60,000 nt of DNA. Origin: Adiantum capillus-veneris (taxonomy: Eukaryota > Streptophyta > Polypodiopsida > Polypodiales > Pteridaceae). A model generated the notes under the pieces. That model worked only from the letters and a program-made list of their open reading frames with translations, was not told the origin of the DNA and made no database searches. A program made the translations under genes and the position numbers. The stretch spans positions 37,834,058 through 37,894,057 of the forward strand of contig CM043946.1 of the NCBI GenBank assembly GCA_014529385.2. The letters are read 5' to 3'. Below are positions 45,622 through 55,195 of the stretch, in pieces. The stretch's first letter is position 1, and each line of letters starts with the position of its first letter.

Positions 45622-46056
45622 TCTCATGCACCTATGGGTTGGTCCAGAGAACGCGCAAGGGAGAGATGGGGGGGGAGGGGGGGTAGGGCTACTTTCGGCT
45701 GACACTGAGGGAGGAAGGCGGGGGGAGTTTAATGGAGTCAAGGATGGGATATGAGGGAAAAGGAGAGCTGCATTATTTTTTGTCCTCTTATGCGTTGTTC
45801 ACACACAGTGAGAGACAATGAGGGAGAGGAAGAAAAGAGACAGAAAGAAGGGGGGACGGAGGTAGTGAGAGAGGGGAGAGATGGGGGGTTCGGGCATGTG
45901 CGAGGCAAAACAAAAGAGGGGGAAATGAGAGAGAGAGAGTGGGGACAATAATGAAAGAGAGAGAGATTTTGAAAAAGAAAATGGCGACCCGCCATAGTTT
46001 CCTAGAACCTTAGTTCTCTGGCCGCGCTAGAGAGCTGTGCGGATAATTCGACATCA
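43809..46056 (-). repeat. GYP-C 3' LTR
   Basis: 2248 bp, aligning with 52120-54366. Differences include the GA tract (45536-45618 here; short at the equivalent place in the other copy) and absence here of the long GA tract found at 53109-53176. Confidence 0.93.
45536..45618. repeat. (GA)41 microsatellite in GYP-C LTR
   Basis: Perfect GA tract of about 83 bp. Confidence 0.96.
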
Positions 46057-46506
46057 TTAGCCCAACTCATCTGTTGGATCGTTGTCATCAAAGGTGGCGG
46101 TTGATGGTGTATCCTCATCAGGAATGTCGATAGGTGGAGCCTGATCAAATCAAAGAAAATAAGGTTTGAGATGCCAAGCATTTACCCTGGTTTTATGAAG
46201 TTTTCCATCAGCTTCCATAAGCTAGTAACTTCCATTGGCATACTTTTTCTTGATGATGAAAGGGTCTTCCCATCGGAGTAGGAGTTTCTTATTTTTGCGT
46301 GTGTCGAAGCGATTGTCGTAGCGGAGCACCAACATTCCTTTATTTATTTCTTTTTGCCGAAGATGCTAGTTGAAACTAAGCCGTCTGTGCTCTGTTTGTG
46401 CTGCATAATAATTTATTGCTTCTTCTCTATCCAGCTGTAGTCTTTCCAAGTCGATGATGTGATCTCTCAAATGCATGTTGGGCCACTGAAGTTGGCTTGC
46501 CATTAC
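46057..46506 (-). pseudogene. GYP-C integrase C-terminal region
   Basis: The minus-strand reading continues past the integrase core: WPNMHLRDHIIDLERLQLD, then NKKLLLRWEDPFI and a Lys-Pro-Tyr-Phe end near 46160, with at least one stop and frame change. It ends shortly before the 3' LTR. No chromodomain is seen. Confidence 0.7.
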
Positions 46507-47277
46507 TCAGAGACTTTGTAGTTGCACTTCAATGGGTAAGATTGCTTCCTTACCAAATACCAAATGATACGGTGTGAATCCCAAGGATGTACGGAATGAG
46601 GTTCTGTAGGACCACAAAGCTGGTAGTAGGTACTTATGCCAATCTCCAGGATGATTGTTTACCTGCTTGGTAATAATTTTAGAAACCATTCCATTCACCT
46701 TTTCAACTAGGCCATTACATTGAGGATAATATGTTGAAGAGTGTCTCCTTGTAATGCGAAGTTTCTTCATTAATTCTCCTAGTAAGTCTGCTTTGAAACC
46801 TAGCCCTCTATCAGAGATGATCTCTAATGGTGTGCCAAACCTACAACATATGTGCTTGTAGATAAACTTAGTGGCCTCTACCGTTGTGATTCTAGAAGTG
46901 GATGTAGCTTTTGCCCATCTAGTCATATAGTCGACTCCCATGATGATGTAAAATTTCCCTGAGTTGGCCCTAGGCAATGGTCCTATGGCATCGATACCCC
47001 ATTTTTCAAATGGTCCATATGAAAGGATAGGTGTCTAAGGTTCAGGCATAAGTGACCTAGTTCCAGCCTTTTGACACAACTTACATATCTTGCACCAGTG
47101 GTGTACATTACGGTTGAGGCTAGGCCATATGAAGCCAGCCTGCAAGATTTTCCTACTTGTTATGTCTAGGGCAAAGTGACCACCATAAACCCCGTCATGA
47201 CAATTAGCAATTACTCCCATGATTTCATTAGAGAGAGGGACCTTCCTAAGTATTTGGTCCTTATCCTTACAATACAA
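46507..47277 (-). pseudogene. GYP-C integrase
   Basis: Inserts element DNA into the genome. 47277-47035 holds the zinc-binding module (CHDGVYGGHFALD, CKICKLCQK). After a break around 47000 the core runs from 46977 to 46507, with the catalytic residues in GVDYMTRWAKA, ISDRGLGF and NGLVEKVNG, and GFTPYHLVFGKEAILP near the end. The core is open, and the break between modules is a stop (TAG in CCCTTAGACACC context). Confidence 0.93.
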
Positions 47278-47850
47278 ACCCTCATTGATGAGCCGCTACC
47301 TTGTGGCCTTCCGCGTCAGCCATTTCTTTTGTCCCTTTGTTAAATCCAATGGGCATTCCCCTGTTTCCAAAAAATGCATGATATTAGGTAAGGCATCACT
47401 ACCTTGAAATAGAGAGAGCTTTAGATTTATAGCCCCAACCACCACTTCCTGTAGTCTTTCTCTTGCTAGGGCATCCGCTTCATGGTTTTGAGCCCTTGGG
47501 ATATGGTGTATTTGAACTTCTTCAAACTTACCCAACAAGGTCTTTACACCGCTTAAGTGAGTCCTCAAGCTAGGATTCTTGCATGTCCATACTCCATTTA
47601 CTTGCCTTACCAAAAGTAGAGCATCCCCAAATACATTAAGGCACTTTACCCCTTGCTAGACGCACCATTGTAAACCCTTGGTTAGGGCTACATACTCAGC
47701 TTCATTGTTAGAATGTGAATCTAACAATTGGCCAAGCGAAAATACCTTGATACCTTTGCCATCAAAGACCACTATGCCTGCAGCTGCTTTGTTGGATGCT
47801 CCCTTGTAGGCTCCATCAAAGTAGAGAGAGTGTGCTCTTTCTACCATCGA
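47278..47850 (-). pseudogene. GYP-C second (archaeal-type) RNase H
   Basis: 47847-47656 has LYFDGAYKGASNKAAAG and SNNEAEYVALTKGL, and 47613-47296 has VQIHHIPRAQNHEADALAR. This is the DG.....NNEAEY.....N.EADALA pattern of archaeal-type RNase H. A stop and a frame change divide the two pieces. It lies between the standard RNase H and the integrase, as in Tat-lineage elements. It probably assists removal of RNA during reverse transcription. Confidence 0.88.
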
Positions 47851-47958
47851 TGGTACTGAAAGTAATCAAATTTCTTCCCTTTTAGATTGCTTCTCCTTCC
47901 TCTCAAAGCCTTGGTAGGTCATGAGTCCCCCCAAGCTTGCCCTTGTCGTGCTTTCCAC

Positions 47959-49020
47959 CTATACCGTGTAGTCAAATTCTTGCAAACGAACTAGCCATTT
48001 AGTAATCCTAGCAGACACATCCATGTGTTGTACAACATAGGGAAACATATCATCCATGGTTAGAATCATGAATTTCTTAGGCAGCAAATATGACCTAAAC
48101 TTTGTAGTTGCAAATCTAAGAGCTAGGACTACTTGTTCCACATGGGTGAAACCTTTCTCTGTTGCTGTCATCATTCGACTAGAGAAGTACATTGGCCTCA
48201 TGAAAGATGTTGTTGTATCATTTTGGAGTAGCACAGCCCCCAATGAGTCATCACCCACACTTGAGGTGACATAGATTTTTTCATCCCACTTAGATGGTGA
48301 GATAGTTGGTAGGGTGGCTAAGACCTCCTTTACCTTGTTGCAGTGATGTTCTCTTTCCTCGTCTGAGGTGAAAGTTGATTTTTGAGTGAGATGTTGCACT
48401 GGTAGAACAAGTTGTGATAGTAGATGTATGAATCTGAATCTACTCATGTACCTCACCTTTTGTAAAAAAGAGACCAGTTGACGTGCGATTGTTGGTGAAG
48501 GTAGGGCTATGAGTGCAGACACCTTACTTGGGTTGGTGTTGATACCTTTTGCTGAAATTTCATGGCGCATTAGAATGACTTTACTCTCCCCAATGTGGCA
48601 TTTTTCCACATTTAATTGCCTGCATTGGCTTTGCAACCTTGCCAAACCCTCAGTTACCTTTTCTAAGTGTGAAATGCGAGAGCTATATATACAAAAATCA
48701 TCAATGAACACTCTTATGGATGTTCCAAAGAACGGTTGAAAGACATATGTGACATATCTTTGGAATGTGGCAGATGCGTTCGTGAGACCAAATGGCATAA
48801 CTCTATATGCAAAACAACTCCATGGCGTGATGAAAGTGGTTTTTAGCTGATCTTCCAAGGCTATGCGTATTTGAAAATATCCAGAATAGCCATCACACAC
48901 GGAGTAGCATTCAAAACCCGCTACTTCATTTAAAATTTCATCCAAGAAAGGGAGAGGAAAGTGGTCTCTCTTTGTAGCTACATTTAGTGGTTTGTAGTCA
49001 ATGCAAACGCTCCACTTATC
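47959..49020 (-). pseudogene. GYP-C reverse transcriptase and first RNase H
   Basis: A minus-strand segment, 48945-47959, open for 328 codons: CDGYSGYFQI, MPFGLTNASATFQR, catalytic FIDDFCIYS (Asp at residues 82-83), then the RNase H-like tether with SVGDDSLGAVLLQ and FTHVEQVVLALRFA. The RT N-terminus sits in the upstream frame, which ends at about 48984, so one frameshift separates the two halves. Confidence 0.92.
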
Positions 49021-50018
49021 ATTTTTTTAGGCGTCACTAGTACGGGTGACACCCACTCTGAGTTTTCTACAAGATAGATGAACCCTGCTTCCAACAGCTT
49101 CCTTACCTCGGCAAGGAGTGCCATTTCTTGTATGATGTTCCACACCGTAGTACCTGTGATTATTTCATAGTTGTCAATGAACAGGTCAGGAAATCCCATC
49201 AACATTTGCAAAAAACTATCTTTCTCCTCAAGTGTTAATTCTATGGAAAACATACCCTTCAACCTACTTTCTCCTAGGCCAGGTGATTTGCTCTCCTTTT
49301 CATTGCGTTGCTCTTTTGGTGATGGATCACCAGTTGTGCTTACCCTTTGTGAATCCTTTATGATGATACCCATCACATCGATGGAACTGTCACTTTCGTC
49401 GGTGGATGTGGTCTCCTCCTCAGAAGTGGAAGAATCACTAGTGGTTTCATCTGCTGATGTTTCTAGATCCATTTGCTTCTGCTTGCCAGTCTTCATGTCG
49501 TAGTAGAATGTCTCTCCTTTCTTGCCAGTCATGTGTAGAAGGCCAGTGCCCCAATCCTGTTTTTCCTTCATGGGCATCAACCATGGCCTTCCCAAGATTA
49601 ATGGATAGCCCTTCCCCTTAGTAGGCATTACAAAAACTTCTACTTCTACCTCAGTGTTGAAAATTTTTATCTTCATAGCACTTACCACACCTACACACTT
49701 TACTTTTGCGTTGTTTGCCATCTTTGCCTTGCATGGAGAAGGCCTGTCAACCTCGAGCCCCAACTGAAGCATCATAGCTTCGCTCATCACATAGATTTGT
49801 GCACCTCGATCAATGTAGGTGTTTCCAACGCTCTTTACTTTTATGTTGACGCTGACAATTGGAAGGATGTCATTCATGTTGGAATCCGAAATTGCTCCGG
49901 CTACCTTTGTTGTGAAGCGTCTTGTACTTACCATTTTGGACCATTGCCGCCTTACCTTTGATGCGAGATGTAGTAGTTGTGGCCATGTAATCTTTGGTCC
50001 TTGCTCTCCCACATCCAA
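48984..50018 (-). pseudogene. GYP-C protease and RT N-terminus
   Basis: A 344-codon minus-strand frame. A basic lead (KITWPQLLHLASKVRRQWSK) matches GYP-A2. In the retropepsin the active-site motif reads IDRGAQIYVMS, with CGA (Arg) where Gly is expected (IDGGA in GYP-A2). PLILGRPWLMPM follows, then an acidic linker and the start of RT (ENSEWVSPVLVTPKK). The frame is lost just after that. The Asp-Arg-Gly change would very likely inactivate the protease. Confidence 0.88.
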
Positions 50019-50029
50019 TGTCAGATCGT

Positions 50030-51260
50030 AGGGCTTAGAACTTCCCCCTAACTAGAAGTCGGTGATGCCTAATTTCCGTTGTGGCTTAGATGGCCTTTTA
50101 CTAGTCTCTCCTTTCATGCTTCTCTCATCATTAGATTGTGTAGCTTTTTCCTTCCTAGCTCTTTTCACAATCATGGCTTCAAATGGTTCTACAAAGGTTA
50201 CCTTCTCCTTCTTGTTGTCCCTCTCCTTTGCTATGGATGGATCCATTAATACGGCCTTTCCTTTCTCTTATAGCCTTATGATGTTTACAGTTTGATCAGG
50301 TGGTGGTGGCGGTGGAAGAGGTGGAATGGATGCTTGTGGTGGTGCATCAGGTGGACGTAAAATTTGTGTTGGTAGGACTGGTGCTCGGGGTGGGGTGTTC
50401 TTTCTCTAGGAGGTGACAGTTGGTTCCTCCTACCTCCTCTATTATAGTTTTGTCGTGGTTTCAGATAGTAGTACATACCATGACCATGTTCTCCGTAGTT
50501 GTAGCAGCGATACTCCCTGTTTTGTCGTCGTGCTCTTCCTGGGTCTTGATCTCTTTATGGATTCCTTCCTTGTTGTATTAAGTGGATAGACAAATTCTGT
50601 AGTTGGTCAGTAATATGTACCAACATATCTTGTTGATCATCTCTTACCCCAGGAGCCGATGGTGGTGGTGGAATGGTGGTTGTCGTGGTTGTTTGTCGGC
50701 ACGATGTTCCTGATTCTCTTGACTCGGTTTCTTTGGCTTTCATTCGCAGCTTCTTGTCCTTAAGGCAAGCAATCTCGATGGATAAGTCGTATGTAGCCCG
50801 GAATCTACCCTTCACCTTCTCCTTGAGAAGAGGCCATAAGCCATGCGTGAATCGGTCTTTCTTTAGGAAATCGGGTGCAGCTTACCCACTTGCCAGGGAC
50901 TCAACCCACCGTTCCCACATTAAATCCACAAATTTGGACTCATAGGTGGCATATTCTAAAAGACCCTCCTGCTTCAAGTCTCTCAACTTGTCCCACAACT
51001 TCTTTGAAGTGGTACCTCCCCCAAAGCGCCTCTTAATTAAAAGCGGTTTTTAAGGGTTCCCAGTCATCCTTAGTTTCTTGTGGAAGTGCATTGTGCCATG
51101 ACCTAGCTTCTAGCTTCATGATATGCTTAAAGATTCTAACCCGGGATTCATCTGTATCTTTGTTGCTCACTACACATGCTACTTCAAAGTCATCTAGGAA
51201 CTCTGTTACCAAATCCTCCCCCTTCTTTCGTTTAAATGTTGGAAATGCTACACTTGCCAT
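50030..51260 (-). pseudogene. GYP-C gag
   Basis: The best start is the ATG at 51260 (MASVAFPTFKRKKGED). The gag domain continues through ARSWHNALPQETKDDWEPL, a stop at 51033 and a shifted frame with LRDLKQEGLLEYATYESKFV and KGRFRATYDLSIEIACL (to 50555), where a Pro-rich linker begins. The zinc knuckle near 50466-50506 reads CYNYGEHGHGMYYY, so both inner and outer second-pair cysteines are Tyr. A basic stretch ends the protein near 50030. Confidence 0.85.
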
Positions 51261-52119
51261 GATTATTGAGAGAGAGTGAGAAAGACACACTGCTTAGATT
51301 GCCAAAAAAAAAAAAACTTTTTTTTCTTTACAAGGAGGCATGTATACGATTTTATACTAGGACATAGATTAAAATCTCAAAGGCACATTGCCTTGTACCA
51401 AAGGTAAGACAAATGGCTGATCTAATGCCAGAACCTCAAAAAACCGCTCCCCACCTAGCATGGTGTCGATGACGTGCTGGTAGTGAGCCTTCAAGTCCAG
51501 TATCACCTTAATTGAGCGTACTCATGTTGGTATGTGTGATCTGTCTTGAGGTAGGTTGTACTGATTCATGTGAAGCTTAGTCACTGTCCAAGCTTGTGGG
51601 AGAGGGTGGTGTTCTTTCCTCAAACAATCTCAGTAGATCCCTAGTCTCTCTAGTGACAGCGTGCACAAGTGCTTCCATTATCTCTGCTTCAGCATCACGT
51701 GCGACTTGGAAACTGACTGTGATAATTACCTCGGTGACTTGAGTTACCCGATTCTAGAAGTAGAATGGTGTTGACTCTCTATAGTGCAGAGCTCCCTCCA
51801 TCTTGTTGTTGTGAGTTGGTTGTAGGTTGTGGACATGGTTTCGACCTTCTCCTTCTTCTTATTGGCACCTAGACTATGTATATCCACTAAGTTTGGTGTG
51901 TTGGTTGACTCTCCCACTGCAAATCAATTATTGTTACGTCTAGCACTCGAGCTTCGATGGAGATGCAGAGTTCTTCTAGTTGTGCTTGGAGATCTTCTTC
52001 TTCTGACGTCCAGTTAGCCAACCCTACTAGCCATTCATCCATCCACAAAAGTTTAGGGGTTTTAGTCTTGTAAACTGGAGGGTTTCATGAAAGGATCCTC
52101 GATGCGAGCGCCAAGAAAA
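51261..52119 (-). other. GYP-C leader and primer site
   Basis: Noncoding leader of about 0.86 kb. At its outer end the minus strand reads TTTTCTTGGCGCTCGCATCG, a TGGCGC-type primer site 4-5 bases from the LTR, resembling the tRNA-Asp sites of other gypsy elements but diverged. A poly-A/T run sits at 51304-51328. Confidence 0.7.
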
Positions 52120-53105
52120 TGATGGTGGTAAATAACAAGCCATATGGGGTGGCCTCTACACTACACATAGCCTGAACCTCCCAAAGCATCATCTAAAGAT
52201 AGGAATGATCCTATAAGCAGTAAGGGGCACCACCTAGCATAAGTTCAGCTAGGACGCAAACATACATGACCTAGGATAGCAAAAGTGAAATGCCCTCTAG
52301 GTAATCAACGTGAAATGGTGGTATAGCAAACGTCCATATGTTAGAAACTTCCTAATCACTAGTCATTAGTGCACGAGGGAGGTATGTGAAAAGCTTGAAA
52401 CAGGGCTCACTGACTGGTGAGAGAAATTGCACGTGATGGAGCACAAGCAAGGTGATGTACAAGAGACAAAACATCCCGTGATTAGGGGAAATCAAAATAG
52501 AGACTGGACCCCAAAGATCAAAAACACATTTGCACCCTTTATTGGCAATGATGATAGAGTGGTGGTCTTGAGGACTACAAACCCGGCTCTTGGCATTAGG
52601 GATGCATCATGGAATGTGGGCGTCATATGGTGCATGGTGAGGTTGGAGTTAGCGGGGAGGTTAGTGGAGGGGAACATCAAGACGATGCGGCCACCTACGA
52701 CATCGAGAGTGGCCCAAGGTAGCATGGCATTCATACCTTCAATCCAAGCGTGCTCATGCTGCTTGGAGGGAGAGTAGTGACTACTTCATGTGCAGAGAGT
52801 GGTCATGATTAGTAACTCAACCATGATGTGGTGAATCATGGAAGAATGGTGATGTTTCCAATGCTAAAATTCCCAAGATTGCAACCAAACTTGATGCCAT
52901 TAGCTCTCAAGAATGGGGTGCACTACGTGCTTAGTGGTGCTTAAAATGTAGAGTGCATGGAGCTAGTGTGTTCTTCCTTCACTGTGTCTTGTTTCTCCTT
53001 TTGTGCTAAACTGACGCCTCTTTATATAAGCTTGAGACGTGGTCCTTACCTAATGGTCATTGCAATTATCCATTGGTCACTGTAGAAGGTCTAGATGCCT
53101 CTCTA

Positions 53106-53108
<3 letters not shown>

Positions 53109-53176
<68 letters not shown>
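53109..53176. repeat. (GA)34 microsatellite in GYP-C 5' LTR
   Basis: Perfect GA tract. The matching place in the other LTR (44815-44840) is short and interrupted. Confidence 0.96.
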
Positions 53177-53180
<4 letters not shown>

Positions 53181-53727
53181 GAGTGGGGTGGGGAGAGTTT
53201 TTTTTACAATCCACTAGCCATGGCTAGGTTATTAGGGAAGAGTGGGGTTTTAGGGCATTTACAAGGGTTTTGTCGATGGTTCAGGTGGTTGGTGTGAGGT
53301 TTTAGTGCTGCTGGAGTTGGTTTTTGTCGTGAGAAGCCGAGATGTTATGTGTTACCTCCTTTTTGTGATGGCCGGGGTGTGCCTTTATCACCACTTCTTG
53401 TTTTGGTATTGGCGACACACGAGTTAGCCGCATTATTTCCTTTGGTGTTGATGTCGTATTCTCCTTTTCTTTTTTATTATTGTGAGTGCATATATGCGTG
53501 TGTGTATGTATGAGTATGTGTGTTGCGTGTAGTGTGTATCATATATGGTAAGTATGTGTGTAGTGCCGTGTGTGGGAATGAGAGAAGGAGGGGAGGTGTT
53601 CTTTTTTATGAATTATATATATATACATAATATATATTGCGTGTTTACTGCGTGCAAGGAAAATGGAGTGGCGAGACGAGAAGGCGCTAGGGAAGATGGG
53701 AGGGGAGAGTGCGTGTGTGTGTGTGTT

Positions 53728-53745
53728 GGGGGGGGGGGGGGGGGG

Positions 53746-53746
<1 letters not shown>
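53728..53746 (+). repeat. G19 homopolymer
   Basis: Run of about 19 G directly followed by GATGAGAGA and a GA tract. Confidence 0.9.
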
Positions 53747-53794
<48 letters not shown>

Positions 53795-53976
53795 CGGTCC
53801 TGCAACTGCACCTACGGGCTGGTGGCGGGGGTGAGGTGGCGAGGGAGGGAGTGGGTGTGTGCGTTGTGGGAGAAAGATAGAGATGGTCTCATGCACCTAT
53901 GGGTTGGTCCAGAGGACGCACAAGGGAGAGATAGGGGGGGTGGTAGGGCTGCTTTTGGCCGACACAGAGCGAGGAA

Positions 53977-53996
53977 GGGGGGGGGGGGGGGGGGGG
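53977..53996 (+). repeat. G20 homopolymer
   Basis: Run of about 20 G. The other LTR has a shorter, interrupted G-rich stretch here (45700-45726). Confidence 0.9.
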
Positions 53997-54370
53997 AGTT
54001 TAATGGAGTCAAGGATAGGATATGAGGGAAAAGAAGAGTTGCATTATTTTCATCCCCTTATGGGTTGTTCACACACAACGAGATACAACGAGGGATAGGA
54101 AGAAAAGAGAGAGAAAGAAGGGGGGACAGAGGTAGTGAGAGCGGGGAGAGATGGGGGGGTCGGGCTCGGCGTGCCGGTGGGAAGAAAACAAGGGGGAGGA
54201 GAGAGAGGCGTGTGCGAGGCAAAACAAAAGGGGGGGAAATGAGAGAGAGAGTGTGGACAATAATGAAAGAGAGAGAGATTTTGACAAAAAATGGTGATCC
54301 GCCATAATTTCCTAGAACCTCAGTTCTTTGGCCGACCTTGAGAGCAGTGCGGATAACTCCGCGTCACTAT

Positions 54371-54734
54371 CTCTACATACACACACACGCATGCACACAT
54401 AGACCATTCTCTCTCTTTCTCTCTCTCTCTCTCTTTCTCCTCCCCCCTTTGCATATGCATACACACACCCTTGCTCTTAAGAGTATGGGTCACACATATG
54501 CAGGGATACTCATACTTTATACGCAGACACACATTGTGTGTATGTATGGACATAACACACACACATGCACAATTACAAGAAATAGGCACTCGCTAATTCA
54601 AGAGGAATAGTAAAATCTTTCAAGAAACATATGAAACACATGTTGGCATCATGAATATCCACACAAGCATTAATGCATTCCTACATGCAACTACACGGAT
54701 GCAACCTCAAGAAAAGGCATATACACTATCTGTC
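54371..54734. other. Flank of GYP-C, no gene seen
   Basis: CA- and CT-rich sequence, including short CA runs at 54377-54390 and CT runs at 54410-54435. No coding content supported. Confidence 0.6.
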
Positions 54735-54737
54735 TAA

Positions 54738-55192
54738 GGCTGTGGTCAAGCGAGGCATAGTTATCTATAATTCTGACAGATAACTATGTCTCTCTCATGG
54801 TCACACGAGGCTTAGTAGGATGCACAAAAAAACTAAGCAGATGCCTTTGAAACTATGCCGATTTCGGCATATTTGCACAACTATGCAAAGGAGTATTTTA
54901 ATGCACTTGCCCATTCTGCAGCTTTTGCAGTTTTTGAGCGACATGCAAGAAGCCCAATGGTCCATGTGATCAGGCAAGGCAGTAGCGCGGGGTGTTCTCT
55001 TTCTCTCTCTCTCTCCTCGACACTTGGTATCGTGAGTGGCGTCCTGCTGATTTACCTGTAGGTGGTGGTCAACACCATTTGCTTCGCAACGCGTGACCAC
55101 GAGGCAGTTTCCTGCCCCCTTCCTTGGTCTTTTAGGTACCTAGTCACCCTTAGTTATCCAGTACGAATAACTAAGCCCGTGTGACCACGCCC
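54738..55192. mobile_element. MITE-like element with imperfect TIRs and TAA flanks
   Basis: 455 bp. Left end GGCTGTGGTCAAGCGAGGCA and the inverse of the right end GGGCGTGGTCACACGGGCTT match at about three quarters of positions over ~30 bp, both running into TAGTTAT. TAA stands immediately outside each end (54735-54737 and 55193-55195). A 3-bp TAA/TTA duplication is typical of PIF/Harbinger elements, so that superfamily is the best guess. No transposase is encoded. Confidence 0.65.
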
Positions 55193-55195
55193 TAA

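Larger units (their letters stand above)
43809..54366 (-). mobile_element. GYP-C: complete Ty3/gypsy element with two RNase H domains
   Basis: 10558 bp. Direct LTRs 43809-46056 and 52120-54366, both TGATGGTGG...CA, flanked by CTAT on both sides (43805-43808 and 54367-54370). On the minus strand: primer-like TTGGCGCTCGCATCGAGGATCC after the 5' LTR, then gag, protease, RT, RNase H, a second RNase H of the archaeal type and integrase. That domain order is known for the Tat lineage of plant gypsy elements. Every coding domain is broken, so the copy is dead. Confidence 0.93.
52120..54366 (-). repeat. GYP-C 5' LTR
   Basis: 2247 bp, TGATGGTGG...GTCA, copy of 43809-46056. It contains a minus-strand TATA-like CTTATATAAAGAGG near 53016-53030, (GA)34 at 53109-53176 and two long G tracts. 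Confidence 0.93.

Noticed and set aside
53812-54012. Pro-rich ORFs in the GYP-C LTR
   Set aside because: Created by the poly-G runs and lacking in the partner LTR.
54801-55100. ORFs within the MITE-like element
   Set aside because: No transposase or other domain, and the span is too short to encode one.
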